A stretch of DNA of 64,000 nucleotides. Source: Aliivibrio sp. S3MY1 (GTDB lineage Bacteria; Pseudomonadota; Gammaproteobacteria; Enterobacterales; Vibrionaceae). Every line of letters starts with the position of its first letter. The first letter of the stretch is position 1. The DNA lies in the NCBI RefSeq assembly GCF_028765575.1, contig NZ_JARACO010000017.1, positions 19,100-83,099 of the forward strand. The letters run 5' to 3'. The position numbers and the translations under genes are program-made. Shown here one piece after another: positions 55,375-64,000 of the stretch. The notes under the pieces are model-generated. The model was not told the origin of the DNA. It worked only from the letters and a program-made list of their open reading frames with translations, and did no database searches.

Positions 55375-56790
55375 TTAAAAGAGGCGGTTTAATCCATTTA
55401 GAGCCGCAACACGATAGGCCTCAGCCATTGTTGGGTAGTTAAATGTGGTATTAACAAAGTACTCAATAGTATTTGCTTCGCCCTTTTGCTCCATAATAGC
55501 TTGACCGATATGGATGATTTCAGCAGCACGCTCACCGAAGCAATGTATGCCTAAAATTTCTTTAGTTTCACGATGGAAAAGAATTTTTAAACTACCGATA
55601 TCCATTCCTGCAATTTGAGCGCGAGCTAAATGTTTGAAGGATGCTCTTCCGACTTCATAGGGCACTTTTGCTGCTGTTAGTTCTTGCTCTGTTTTCCCTA
55701 CTGAGCTGATTTCAGGAATGGTATAAATACCAGTAGGGATATGATCAATTAATTGTGCTTCCGCTTTTCCTTTTGTAATGGCTTGGGCAGTAAAGCGTCC
55801 TTGGTCATAAGCGGCACTTGCAAGACTAGGGTAACCAATCACATCACCAACCGCATAGATGTGATCGACTAATGTTTGGTAGCTGCCATTAACTTTAAGT
55901 TGTCCACGAGAGTCCGCTTCGAGTCCAACCGCTGATAGGTTTAATTTGTCTGTATTCCCGGTTCTACCATTGGCAAATAAGATGCAGTCAGCTTTCATCT
56001 TTTTACCCGATTCAAGGTGCATCACAATGCCTTCGTCATGCGCTTCAATGCTCTCAAATGTTTCATCGTTGCGTATTACTACACCACTGTTCCAGAAATG
56101 GTAAGAGAGGGCGTCAGACATTTCGTTGTCTAAGAATGAAAGTAAACGATCTCGAGTGTTGACGAGATCAACCTTAACGCCTAATCCACGAAAGATAGAA
56201 GCATACTCACTACCAATAACCCCGGCACCATAAATAATGATATGTCGTGGGTCATGTTTAAGAGACAGAATTGAATCACTATCGTAGACTCGGCTATGGT
56301 TGAAGTTCACGCCAGCTGGACGATAAGGGCGTGAGCCAGTTGCGATAATAAACTTATCCGCGGTATAAGTTTCAATAGAACCGTCTTTTGCCGTTACCGC
56401 GATAGTATTTTTTTCAACAAAGCTAGCTTCACCAAAAATCAATGAACATTGGTTGCGATCATAAAATCCTTGTCGCATTCTTGTCTGTTTATCAATAACA
56501 CTTTTGGCGTGGCCTAAAATATCTGAAAAAGTAGAATGAAGACTGGTATTATTCTTACAATAAAGAGGGTTTGAATTAAACTCAATAATACGGCTAACGG
56601 CATGACGCAGTGCTTTTGATGGTATGGTTCCCCAATGAGTACAGCCGCCACCGACACTTGCTTCTCTTTCAATAATGGCTACATTCAGGTTTGCTTTGGT
56701 GAGTCCCATTGCAGCACCTTCTCCCCCTGGGCCACTGCCAATTACAATGGCATCAAAATGGGTCGAATGTGTAGGGGTCGAGTTAGTCAT
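55375..56790 (-). CDS. sthA: Soluble pyridine nucleotide transhydrogenase
   Basis: 471 residues. It moves reducing equivalents between NADPH and NAD+. It is a flavoprotein of the disulfide reductase superfamily: FAD fold [17 protein letters not shown] near residue 14, then [17 protein letters not shown] near 48, where the second redox Cys is replaced by Thr, as expected for SthA and unlike GorA. The second nucleotide fold [17 protein letters not shown] lies near 183. It is divergent from fabR, with about 270 bases between. Confidence 0.97.
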   Translation of the reverse strand: MTNSTPTHSTHFDAIVIGSGPGGEGAAMGLTKANLNVAIIEREASVGGGCTHWGTIPSKALRHAVSRIIEFNSNPLYCKNNTSLHSTFSDILGHAKSVIDKQTRMRQGFYDRNQCSLIFGEASFVEKNTIAVTAKDGSIETYTADKFIIATGSRPYRPAGVNFNHSRVYDSDSILSLKHDPRHIIIYGAGVIGSEYASIFRGLGVKVDLVNTRDRLLSFLDNEMSDALSYHFWNSGVVIRNDETFESIEAHDEGIVMHLESGKKMKADCILFANGRTGNTDKLNLSAVGLEADSRGQLKVNGSYQTLVDHIYAVGDVIGYPSLASAAYDQGRFTAQAITKGKAEAQLIDHIPTGIYTIPEISSVGKTEQELTAAKVPYEVGRASFKHLARAQIAGMDIGSLKILFHRETKEILGIHCFGERAAEIIHIGQAIMEQKGEANTIEYFVNTTFNYPTMAEAYRVAALNGLNRLF

Positions 56791-57060
56791 TATTAACGCC
56801 TTATTATTATCAATCTCGCAACATTGCTAGTGAGCTATCTTAACCTTTTCATTTGTTTGGTAAATCAAGTGAGTAAGATAGAGTGGAGAGGATCACGTTG
56901 TTTATGGAAATGTACTTGATTATGTATTTCATTATTTACATAGCCTGTGAGAATTCGATAATGTGAGCTAGCGAAAAGTTTGTGGTACCCATTTAATTAA
57001 ATTGTGCAATATACGGTAAAATATATGTATCCTGAATTTGAAGCTGATGATCTCAATGCA

Positions 57061-57702
57061 ATGTCAGAAATAAAACGACCAGTAAGCGCTAAAGGTGTAC
57101 GAGCACAGCAAAAAGAGAGAACTCGCAGAACCATTATAGATGCTGCTTTTTGCCTGCTATGTGCCGAAAGAGGCTTTACGAGTTTGAGTCTGCGTGAAGT
57201 AACAAGAGAGGCGGGGATAGCACCCACTTCATTTTATCGTCATTTTAAAGACATGGATGAATTAGGTTTAACATTAGTCGATGAAGGCGGTTTGATTCTA
57301 CGTCAATTGATGCGTCAAGCTCGCCAAAGAATCGTGGTTGAAGGCAGTGTGATCAGAACGTCGGTTGAAACCTTTATGGAATTTATTGAAGGCAGTCCAA
57401 ACGTATTTAGATTGCTATTGCGTGAACGCTCGGGTACTTCTCCTGCATTTAGGGCGGCAGTCGCACGTGAAATTCAACATTTTGTTGCGGAACTAACTGA
57501 ATATTTGGTTGCCACAACAGGAGTTGCTCGTGAAGAGGCATCGGTTCAGGCTGAAGCGTCAGTAACATTGGTTTTTAGCTCTGGAGCGGAAGCGCTAGAT
57601 CTAGATACGCCGCACAGAGAGGAATTGTCAAAACGATTGATATTCCAATTACGAATGTTGTCCAAAGGGGCTTATTTGTATCGTAAAGAAAATGAAAAAT
57701 AG
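57061..57702 (+). CDS. fabR: Fatty acid biosynthesis repressor FabR (TetR family)
   Basis: 213 residues from the ATG at 57061, close to the E. coli length; an earlier GTG at 57004 is possible and no start has a strong ribosome site. The helix-turn-helix is [34 protein letters not shown] near residues 36-69. The ligand domain has [25 protein letters not shown] near 120-145, almost identical to E. coli FabR. It represses unsaturated fatty acid genes fabA and fabB in response to acyl chain balance. It is followed by yijD, the same pair as in E. coli. Confidence 0.95.
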   Translation: MSEIKRPVSAKGVRAQQKERTRRTIIDAAFCLLCAERGFTSLSLREVTREAGIAPTSFYRHFKDMDELGLTLVDEGGLILRQLMRQARQRIVVEGSVIRTSVETFMEFIEGSPNVFRLLLRERSGTSPAFRAAVAREIQHFVAELTEYLVATTGVAREEASVQAEASVTLVFSSGAEALDLDTPHREELSKRLIFQLRMLSKGAYLYRKENEK

Positions 57703-57753
57703 AATTTAGATGCATTGATCGTAGTGAATCAATGTCTGTACGAGGTAATGAAA

Positions 57754-58128
57754 ATGACACATGAAAATAGTAGAAATGAACGTAAGACGTTAGTGCTATC
57801 TGTAGTGACAGGTCTTTGTTTGAATGCCGTTTGGGTTGGGTTTACGGCGACGGAAGTTGCATTTTCAATATTTCCAATTATAGCGTTGGTGCTTGCAGCT
57901 CAAGGTTTATATCAAGAGTATTTACGTCAGCCAGCAAGTGAGGATACCTCTTTGATTGCTGCGGCTTGTTTCTTTGTCGGTTTATTTGGTCATTCAGCCT
58001 TTGTGAAAGCACAACATCCAGAAATGGGAGGTAACTTCCTGTCTATTGTTGTCGTTCTTAGTTTATTACTTTGGGTTGGCGTTAAAATGGATCTTTTGAA
58101 AAAGAAAGATGAGTCAGCAGAAGTTTAA
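57754..58128 (+). CDS. yijD: YijD family membrane protein
   Basis: 124 residues from the ATG at 57754 with GAGG eight bases upstream. Four hydrophobic segments (about 13-31, 37-53, 67-80, 93-112) mark an inner-membrane protein. Conserved stretches TLVLSVVTGLCLNAVW and FFVGLFGHSAFVKAQHPEMG match YijD. Function is unknown. It lies about 50 bases after fabR, as in E. coli, so the two are probably cotranscribed. Confidence 0.92.
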   Translation: MTHENSRNERKTLVLSVVTGLCLNAVWVGFTATEVAFSIFPIIALVLAAQGLYQEYLRQPASEDTSLIAAACFFVGLFGHSAFVKAQHPEMGGNFLSIVVVLSLLLWVGVKMDLLKKKDESAEV

Positions 58129-58138
58129 TTGATTCAAA

Positions 58139-58180
58139 AAAGAAAAGGCTCAGAATGGTGTGTTCTGAGCCTTTTCTTAT
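58139..58180. terminator. Bidirectional terminator between yijD and trmA
   Basis: Stem agaaaaggctcagaa / ttctgagccttttct with a seven-base loop at 58141-58177, A-rich left and T-rich right. Confidence 0.9.
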
Positions 58181-58194
58181 TGTTCATTTAATGG

Positions 58195-59301
58195 TTATTT
58201 TCTTTCTAAGAAAACACCGGCTTCCATATGATGTGTATATGGGAATTGGTCGAAGAGGGCAAAACGAGTGATATTATGAGTTTTGCCTAAAATCTCTAGG
58301 TTTTCTTTTAATGTTTCAGGATTACAAGAGATATACATAATGCGTTCATAACCTTGAACCATTTTACAAGTGCCTTCATCCATACCAGAGCGTGGTGGAT
58401 CGACAAAAATGGTATTACAGTTATAACTTTTCAAATCAACATTTTGATCTTTTAAACGTCTAAACTCTCGTTTACCTTCCATCGCATCGGTAAAGTCTTC
58501 TGCTGACATACGAATGATTTGAACATTATCAATATTGTTTGCTGCGATATTATATTGTGCAGAGTCTACCGATGGTTTTGCTAACTCAGTAGCTAATACA
58601 CGATCAAAGTTTTTAGCTAAGGCTAAAGAAAAGTTACCATTACCACAGTAAAGTTCTAATAAATCACCTTGACTGTTTTGAGTGCAGTCTACCGCCCACT
58701 CCAACATTTTTTGTGCCACAACACCGTTTGGTTGAGTAAAGCTGTTTTCAACTTGCTTATAAGTCAGGATATCATCGTTTACTTTAAGTTTTTCAATGAC
58801 AAACTCTTGGTCTAGTACGATTTTCATCTTACGAGCACGGCCAATAAGATTTAAGTTGAAGCCTTCATCATTTAAGCGTTGTTTTAGAGCTTTTGCTTCT
58901 TCTTTCCATGCATCATCTAATTGGCGGTGATAAAGCATAGAAACTAAAATCTCACCGCTTAGAGTTGATAAAAAATCCACTTGGAACATTTTATATCGCA
59001 GTGTTTTACTTTCTTTTACCGCTTCTGCTAGTAGAGGCATCAAATCGTTAATGATGCGACTTGCAGGTAAGAAGTAATCTACGCGGTATTTTTCTTTGGT
59101 TTCTTGATTGAACATAACGTAATACATATCGTCACCTTCATGCCAAATTCGAAATTCTGCTCGCATACGGTAGTTTTCAGCAGGAGAAGAAAAGACTTCC
59201 AATTCAGGAACGTCAAATTCAGAAAACATTGCAGACAGTGCTTCTGCTTTTTCATCTAATTGTACTTGATAATTTTCTGGGTTCATGACGGGTTGGGTCA
59301 T
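58195..59301 (-). CDS. trmA: tRNA (uracil54-C5)-methyltransferase
   Basis: 368 residues. TrmA makes ribothymidine at position 54 of tRNAs. SAM motif [19 protein letters not shown] near residue 215, motif [17 protein letters not shown] near 295, and the catalytic Cys in [12 protein letters not shown] near 325 with the following Glu. It lacks the TRAM domain of RlmD-type relatives. It is divergent from btuB, with the riboswitch between them; E. coli has the same order yijD-trmA-btuB-murI. Confidence 0.97.
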   Translation of the reverse strand: MTQPVMNPENYQVQLDEKAEALSAMFSEFDVPELEVFSSPAENYRMRAEFRIWHEGDDMYYVMFNQETKEKYRVDYFLPASRIINDLMPLLAEAVKESKTLRYKMFQVDFLSTLSGEILVSMLYHRQLDDAWKEEAKALKQRLNDEGFNLNLIGRARKMKIVLDQEFVIEKLKVNDDILTYKQVENSFTQPNGVVAQKMLEWAVDCTQNSQGDLLELYCGNGNFSLALAKNFDRVLATELAKPSVDSAQYNIAANNIDNVQIIRMSAEDFTDAMEGKREFRRLKDQNVDLKSYNCNTIFVDPPRSGMDEGTCKMVQGYERIMYISCNPETLKENLEILGKTHNITRFALFDQFPYTHHMEAGVFLERK

Positions 59302-59461
59302 TGTCTTGCCTCACGCTGCTCAAAATAAGAGCGCCGATTTTATGCGATAGAGATCTGTTGTCCAGTATTTGTGTGTGATTGATCGAAACTAATTGAGTAA
59401 AAGAGGGAATACTCATTAGCGAAGCCTAGACAAATATAGTGTACGCCATTACTATTTTGGC

Positions 59462-59662
59462 GATGTTGGTGCGCTATTTTTATATTCGATAATAGCCTGA
59501 AAAGGGAATCTGGTGAGAATCCAGAACTGACGCGCAGCGGTAAGAGAGAACGAAAGTACATTAAACACACTATTATTTTTCTTTATCAAAGGATGTAGAG
59601 AGAGGTGATGGGAAGTGAGTACCGTAGGTTAACTGCTCTCAAGTCCGAAGACCTGCCAGCAA
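59462..59662 (+). ncRNA. Cobalamin (adenosylcobalamin) riboswitch
   Basis: The 5' leader of btuB contains the conserved blocks of the cobalamin riboswitch in order: GATGTTGGTGC near 59462, GGGAATCTGGTGAGAATCCAG near 59503, CGCAGCGGTAA near 59533, a variable arm, then TCAAGTCCGAAGACCTGCC near 59638-59657, which includes the B12-box region. B12 binding should reduce btuB expression, probably by occluding its ribosome site, which is about 50 bases downstream. Confidence 0.92.
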
Positions 59663-59713
59663 TATGCAATACATGAGTATTGCTATATGAACGTAACGCG
59701 ATTTTAGGAAACA

Positions 59714-61561
59714 ATGGAAATGAAAAAAACTGCCCTTGCGACTGCAATAGTGTCGCTGCTTTCTCACGCCTATACTTCCCCTGTATTTGCCCAAAACATC
59801 ACAACTGAAACTGATGAGACGATGGTTGTCACTGCCAATCGATTTGAGCAGTCGGCGAAAGATGTCATTGCACCTGTTGAAGTGGTGACTAAAGAAGATA
59901 TTGAAAAGTATCAAGCTAAATCAATTCCAGATGTGTTACGTAGATTAACCGGAATTCAGGTATCTCAAAATGGTGGCCGTGGTCAGCTTGCGTCGATATT
60001 TGTTCGTGGTGCAAATTCAGACCAAGTACTTGTGCTAGTGGATGGAATTAGATTTGCTCGAGCAGCAAAAGGTGGTGTTGATTTTAACCAGTTACCAATC
60101 ACATATGTAGAGCGTATTGAGTATATTAGAGGGGCTCGTGCTTCATTATATGGTTCAGAGGCAATTGGCGGTGTTATTAATATAATTACGGTTGCTAACT
60201 CGAAATCAGAAAGCACAAAAATTAGTGTAGGACTAGGAAGTCTTGACTATAAAGAAGCAAGTGTCAGCACTAGTAATGCTATCGGTGAAAATGGGCATTT
60301 GAATATTGCGCTAGGTTATGATGCTGATGATGGTTATAACGTCCATCCGGTCGAAGGTGTAAATGATGGCGATCGCCATGGCTTTGAATCAAAAAATGCT
60401 TTGGTAGGTTACAACCACAAAATTAATGAAAATATTGAAGTATTTGCAAATGCTCGAACATATGAAAATACCTCTCAATATGATAGCTCATACTTTAGTC
60501 GCTTTAGTAATAGCTGGATTTACAGTTATAAAGAATCGGAAGTAGAAAACTACACTTTTGCGGGTGGAGTTAAATATCAAAATGATAAATTTAACTCAAA
60601 ATTTGAAGGTAGTTTCCAAAAGCAAAAATCTTGGGATTATGAAAAGGAACTTGGGAAAAGTGATCCTTTTGGCTATGATGATGAATTAGAACAAAAAAAT
60701 ATTCAATGGGTAAATAGTTATGCTTTATTAAACGATGCAGTATTGTCTGGAGGTATTGATTGGCGTAATGAGTCTTACCTTGAAGGTGATGATGTATTTG
60801 ATAGAAGCAATACAGCGCTATTTGGATTACTTAGCACTCAAGTATCTCAATTTTTAACTGAGTTAAGTGTTCGCTTAGATGACAATGAACAATATGGAAG
60901 TCAGGTTACTTATAATGCAGGTATTGGTTGGCGCTTAGTTCAAGAGTTTGGAGTTAAAGCTTCTTATGGAACAGCTTTTAAAGCCCCAAATCTTTATCAA
61001 TTACATAGCTCCTATGGAAATATAGATTTAAAACCAGAAGAAGCTGAATCTTACGAGTTAGCTTTCGATGGTACAGTTCAGAGTGTTTATTGGTCAGTAA
61101 CTTTGTATGACAATAAAATCACTGATTTGATCGGCTACAATCTTGGAACACAAAAATATTACAATGAAGATGGTGAGAACCACATTCAAGGTATTGAACT
61201 TGTTTCTGAGTTTGATACTGGCCTTTTATCTCATCAAGTTAGTGTTGATTTTAAAGACCCTCAAAATAAAGATGGTGAGCAATTGACTCGTCGTTCTAAA
61301 GAAATATATAAGTGGAATACTACAGCAAGTTTTGATGTGGTAGATGTTTCCTTAGGTTACCAATATTATAGTGAAAGACCAGATGGTTCAGTTGAGCTAT
61401 CGGCTTATAGTCTATTTGATTTATCTGCAAACTATTATATTTCCGAATCAACAACAATTAGCGGAAGAGTCGATAACTTATTTAATGAAGAATATGAAAC
61501 TGCGAACGGTTATCCTGCTCCTGAGAGAGCTTTCTATATGAATATGACGTATCAATTCTAA
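59714..61561 (+). CDS. btuB: TonB-dependent vitamin B12 receptor BtuB
   Basis: 615 residues. Outer-membrane receptor that imports cobalamin with energy from TonB. Signal peptide about 1-27 (KKTALATAIVSLLSHAYTSPVFA). The TonB box ETMVVTA is near residue 36. Plug domain about 45-155 (DVLRRLTGIQVSQNGGRGQLASIFVRG, then YGSEAIGGVINIIT). The barrel ends in a C-terminal aromatic residue (TYQF) as needed for assembly. Two starts (59714 and 59720) are possible. Regulation is by the riboswitch upstream. Confidence 0.96.
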   Translation: MEMKKTALATAIVSLLSHAYTSPVFAQNITTETDETMVVTANRFEQSAKDVIAPVEVVTKEDIEKYQAKSIPDVLRRLTGIQVSQNGGRGQLASIFVRGANSDQVLVLVDGIRFARAAKGGVDFNQLPITYVERIEYIRGARASLYGSEAIGGVINIITVANSKSESTKISVGLGSLDYKEASVSTSNAIGENGHLNIALGYDADDGYNVHPVEGVNDGDRHGFESKNALVGYNHKINENIEVFANARTYENTSQYDSSYFSRFSNSWIYSYKESEVENYTFAGGVKYQNDKFNSKFEGSFQKQKSWDYEKELGKSDPFGYDDELEQKNIQWVNSYALLNDAVLSGGIDWRNESYLEGDDVFDRSNTALFGLLSTQVSQFLTELSVRLDDNEQYGSQVTYNAGIGWRLVQEFGVKASYGTAFKAPNLYQLHSSYGNIDLKPEEAESYELAFDGTVQSVYWSVTLYDNKITDLIGYNLGTQKYYNEDGENHIQGIELVSEFDTGLLSHQVSVDFKDPQNKDGEQLTRRSKEIYKWNTTASFDVVDVSLGYQYYSERPDGSVELSAYSLFDLSANYYISESTTISGRVDNLFNEEYETANGYPAPERAFYMNMTYQF

Positions 61562-61566
61562 TTGTA

Positions 61567-61598
61567 TTAAACCGCCTTCATCGGCGGTTTTTTTTTCT
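61567..61598 (+). terminator. Rho-independent terminator after btuB
   Basis: Stem aaaccgcc / ggcggttt with a short loop (ttcatc) and T9 run. It partly separates the next gene from btuB. Confidence 0.9.
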
Positions 61599-61607
61599 GA
61601 GGTATCT

Positions 61608-62279
61608 ATGAAAAAGAAAGTCATCATCAGTTGGTCTTCTGGCAAAGATTCAACACTCACTCTTATCCGTCTACTTCAAAATCCTGATTATGAGGTTGTC
61701 GCTTTATATACAACCCATGTTGCAAATGAAGTACCTTTTCAAGTCACACCTATTTCAGTTGTTCAAATGCAAGCTGACTTGGCGGGGCTACCTTTAATTA
61801 CGATTGAATTGCCTACCGTGTTCCCTGCCAATAATGAATATCAAAGTTTGGTCGTAACTGGTTTAAAGGAATGTGGAATTGAGTTGGATGCAGTAGCCTT
61901 TGGCGATATGTTTTGTAATGGCATTGTCGAATACCGTAAAAGCTATATAGAAGCAGCCGGTTGGGAGTGTGTATTTCCACTGATAGGACAATCAAGTAGC
62001 GAGTTAGCAGACGAGATCATTCGTTGTGGAATTAAAACCATTCTTGTTACAACAGATGGAACTCAATTAGATAATCAATTCTGTGGTCAAGAATACACAA
62101 TGCAGCTGCTTTCTGACTTACCAGTGCAAGTTGACCCATGCGGAGAAGATGGGGAGTTTCATACGTTAGTAATTGAGGCTCCTTGCTTTAGTGGCTCTAT
62201 AGCGTTATCTGATATAAGGATCGATAAACAAGAAAGGTTTACTCATTTACGTTATCAGGCTTCTGTTTTACAAAAATAG
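61608..62279 (+). CDS. PP-loop ATP pyrophosphatase, Dph6-like
   Basis: 223 residues. The N terminus VIISWSSGKDSTLTLIRLL carries the PP-loop SSGKDS of N-type ATP pyrophosphatases at residues 9-14. Downstream AFGDMFCNGIVEYRKSYIEAAGWECVFPLIGQSSSELADEIIRCGIKTILV and DPCGEDGEFHTLV match the Dph6 (diphthine-ammonia ligase) family. Bacteria have no diphthamide, so the true substrate must differ. It follows the btuB terminator by ten bases with a GAGG ribosome site, so it may be expressed by read-through from the B12-controlled promoter. A role in cobalamin use or another amidation is inference. Confidence 0.85.
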   Translation: MKKKVIISWSSGKDSTLTLIRLLQNPDYEVVALYTTHVANEVPFQVTPISVVQMQADLAGLPLITIELPTVFPANNEYQSLVVTGLKECGIELDAVAFGDMFCNGIVEYRKSYIEAAGWECVFPLIGQSSSELADEIIRCGIKTILVTTDGTQLDNQFCGQEYTMQLLSDLPVQVDPCGEDGEFHTLVIEAPCFSGSIALSDIRIDKQERFTHLRYQASVLQK

Positions 62280-62342
62280 CATTAAAGGTATGATTAGAGC
62301 CCCAATCTTCATATCGACTTAAAAGAGTCTGTGGTTTCAGTT

Positions 62343-63131
62343 ATGCCAAAACATATTTTGATTTTTGATTCAGGTATCGGTGGGTTATCTGTATATAAAG
62401 AGATCCAATACCAATTACCTCTAGCAAAGTATATTTATGCTTTTGATAATGCAGCGTTTCCATATGGTGAACTCACTGAATCAGTATTAATTGAAAGAAC
62501 GGTCCATATTATTTCTCAGCTTTGCAGCAAATTTGCTATAGATATAGTAGTGATCGCTTGTAATACAGCAAGTACGATTGTTTTACCTACACTTAGAGAA
62601 AAGTTAACCATTCCAGTGGTTGGTGTGGTTCCTGCAATAAAGCCAGCTGCGTTAGTATCAACTAAGATTGGACTTCTTGCGACTCCAGCGACGGTACAAC
62701 GAAGCTACACTTATGACTTGATTAAATCATTTGCCCCAATCTCTGATGTTCAGCTATTAGGTTCAACGAGATTAGTTGAAATGGCGGAAGAAAAAATGAT
62801 AGGGGTGGATGTTGACCTTGAAGAGTTAACAGTCATTTTATCTCCTTGGCAAGATAAGGTAGATACAATTGTCCTTGGCTGTACTCATTTTCCATTTTTA
62901 AGAAATGAAATTAAAAAAGTATTAAATGGTAATGTATTGCTTATTGATTCAGGTGAGGCGATAGCAAGAAGAGTAAAACAATTATTAGGGAATTATAAAG
63001 AGAAAGGAAAGGAAGCTATAAAGGGGGAGGTATTTTGTAGTGCCCCAACAAAGAATGAAGAGGCACTTAATAAAACATTTCAAGAACTAGGGTTTAGTCC
63101 TCTTCAATATTTGGATTACCCGAAGTTTTAG
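62343..63131 (+). CDS. murI: Glutamate racemase
   Basis: 262 residues from the ATG at 62343; a GTG at 62331 is an alternative. MurI makes D-glutamate for peptidoglycan. Catalytic Cys in VVIACNTASTIVLP near residue 70 and the second in IVLGCTHFPFLRNE near 180 are both present, with the GIGGLSVYKEI start and the family Asp in IFDSGIGG. Its 3' end overlaps the convergent RRM gene by 38 bases. In E. coli murI also lies directly before an rRNA operon. Confidence 0.96.
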   Translation: MPKHILIFDSGIGGLSVYKEIQYQLPLAKYIYAFDNAAFPYGELTESVLIERTVHIISQLCSKFAIDIVVIACNTASTIVLPTLREKLTIPVVGVVPAIKPAALVSTKIGLLATPATVQRSYTYDLIKSFAPISDVQLLGSTRLVEMAEEKMIGVDVDLEELTVILSPWQDKVDTIVLGCTHFPFLRNEIKKVLNGNVLLIDSGEAIARRVKQLLGNYKEKGKEAIKGEVFCSAPTKNEEALNKTFQELGFSPLQYLDYPKF

Positions 63132-63573
63132 GATCATTAGCAATGCGTACTTTAAGTGTACGCTGATCAAATTCGTTATTGTTTAAGTTTTCGATAACGT
63201 TATCCGCATCTTTACTTGCAACAACAACAAAACCAAAGCCTCTTCTTTTACCTGTTCGTTTGTCTTTCATTAAACGAACGGCAAATACATCACCAAACTC
63301 CGCAAATAAATCTTTTACATCTGATTCATTTGCTCGGTAAGGAAGATTGCCAACATAAAGAGTCGTACTTGCTTGGTCTGTTGTTTGAGTATCATCAACA
63401 GAAGTCATAGTACTTGCCTTGGTTGGCGCTTTATTAATGGTTAATAGTGTAAAACCTGTAATTACTGCGCCAAAAGCGAAAGCAAAAGCGGGAGATACCG
63501 GAAAAAACGAGATTGCACCTGCACCTAGTGCAGCAATAGCAATGATAATAATATTTGAGTTAGTAGATTTCAT
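63094..63573 (-). CDS. Membrane-anchored RRM RNA-binding protein
   Basis: 159 residues. Two N-terminal hydrophobic segments (IIIIAIAALGAGAISFFPVSPAFAFAFGAVITGFTLLTI, about 8-46) give a membrane anchor, then a linker, then one RRM domain (about 68-145) with RNP2 TLYVGNLPYRANESDV and RNP1 RRGFGFVVV. The C-terminal tail is short and acidic. Single-RRM proteins of this kind occur in vibrios and cyanobacteria; the RNA target is unknown. The 3' end overlaps murI by 38 bases in convergent orientation, so the two transcripts are complementary there. Confidence 0.88.
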   Translation of the reverse strand: MKSTNSNIIIIAIAALGAGAISFFPVSPAFAFAFGAVITGFTLLTINKAPTKASTMTSVDDTQTTDQASTTLYVGNLPYRANESDVKDLFAEFGDVFAVRLMKDKRTGKRRGFGFVVVASKDADNVIENLNNNEFDQRTLKVRIANDPKTSGNPNIEED

Positions 63574-63758
63574 GATAAGTAATGTCTAGTAAATAAATGG
63601 AAAATGATGAATTAACAATAAAATCACATTGATACTACTTATATTATTTATCAATTGCCAACTAATTAAGTCATTGTGCTTTTCTTGTAGGGGTTTTGTG
63701 TTAAAAAAAGTGATCTGCGTAGAAAATAATCACTTGAACTATATTCTTCAAAAAGTGC

Positions 63759-63786
63759 TTGCGAATAACTTTAAGCACCCTATAAT
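63759..63786 (+). promoter_or_regulatory. rRNA operon promoter P1
   Basis: -35 TTGCGA at 63759-63764, 16-base spacer, -10 TATAAT at 63781-63786, followed by GCGCCTC. That GC-rich discriminator is typical of growth-rate- and ppGpp-controlled rrn P1 promoters. Confidence 0.85.
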
Positions 63787-63871
63787 GCGCCTCGTTCCCA
63801 AGAGAAAAACGAAAGCAGAAACGATTGAGAACATTAAGTTTTGAAGTGTTTAAATTAATTTTAAATAAAAC

Positions 63872-63899
63872 TTGACTTAAAAGTCTGGCTCGGTATTAT
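63872..63899 (+). promoter_or_regulatory. rRNA operon promoter P2
   Basis: -35 TTGACT at 63872-63877, 16-base spacer, -10 TATTAT at 63894-63899. An A/T-rich UP-like stretch (63851-63870) lies just before it. It is about 110 bases after P1, the usual tandem spacing. Confidence 0.85.
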
Positions 63900-64000
63900 A
63901 CGCAGCCTGAAGCGACGAAGCGGTAACGCTAAGTGGCTGAAAGACAAGCTCTTTAACAATTTAACCAAATCAATCTGTGTGGGCACTTGTGAGTTGATAA
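63900..64000 (+). other. rRNA operon leader (16S rRNA starts beyond the window)
   Basis: The leader contains the antitermination boxA-like GCTCTTTAACA at 63948-63958 and the AATCTGTGTGGGCACTT stretch found before 16S in vibrios and enterics. The 16S gene itself is not in the window. Confidence 0.88.

Noticed and set aside
63629..63844. A 71-codon open frame before the rRNA promoters
   Set aside because: It overlaps the clear P1 promoter (63759-63786) and has no family resemblance.
1..64000. CRISPR arrays, prophage, insertion sequences, integron elements and tRNA genes
   Set aside because: No regularly spaced repeats, transposase, phage structural or integrase genes (other than xerC, which is housekeeping), and no cloverleaf-like sequences were noticed on reading.

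Overview
The window is a stretch of vibrio core chromosome, most like chromosome 1 of Aliivibrio (A. fischeri or a close relative). This rests on low GC content, on vibrio gene neighbourhoods (gspC-N followed by nudE-cysQ; lexA-plsB-ubiA-ubiC; btuB-murI-rrn) and on a gammaproteobacterial rRNA leader at the right edge. The species is inferred from gene content and sequence character, not from a search. Nearly every long gene belongs to a recognisable family. I saw no prophage, insertion sequence, integron, CRISPR array or tRNA.

Layout. 1-5050: the tail of a BCCT transporter, a two-gene minus-strand unit (signalling nucleotidyltransferase plus DEDDh exonuclease), and three plus-strand genes of unknown function. 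5071-9840: gorA, rlmJ and prlC, with two inverted-repeat elements. 9840-14266: cyaY divergent from a very short lptM, then lysA, dapF, a DUF484 gene and xerC. 14360-22917: yigL, pldB, an EAL-HDOD gene, an AsmA-family gene, pckA and hslO. 22958-36407: hslR, then a complete type II secretion operon gspC-N running into nudE and cysQ. 36558-39666: nfuA, recG and a yhhM-like gene. 39985-41441: a poorly explained AT-rich patch with a HEPN-like membrane protein, a 26-codon minus-strand ORF and a yecH-like gene. 41524-43116: yhgN, yhhL and rsmD on the minus strand. 43187-47156: ftsY-ftsE-ftsX-rpoH. 47157-48766: a DnaA-box-rich intergenic region, then glpE-glpG. 48876-59301: a FliL-like gene, ubiC-ubiA, plsB, lexA with two SOS boxes, a Fur-box-associated methyltransferase, sthA, fabR-yijD and trmA. 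59462-63573: a cobalamin riboswitch, btuB, a PP-loop ATPase, murI and an RRM protein. 63759-64000: tandem rRNA promoters and the leader of an rRNA operon whose 16S gene lies beyond the window.

How the genes work together. lysA and dapF (lysine and diaminopimelate) and murI (D-glutamate) feed peptidoglycan synthesis. ftsY-ftsE-ftsX link membrane-protein targeting to division. ubiC-ubiA are the first two ubiquinone steps. plsB and fabR control phospholipid and fatty acid synthesis. The gsp genes build the machine that exports folded proteins across the outer membrane. lptM, yhgN and AsmA concern the envelope.

Most worth a second look: the DnaA-box cluster between rpoH and glpE; the small HEPN-motif membrane protein with the neighbouring 26-residue ORF; a Fur box ahead of an orphan methyltransferase; two related intergenic inverted repeats; and a PP-loop ATPase directly after riboswitch-controlled btuB. 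I found nothing that clearly amounts to a wholly new multi-gene system.
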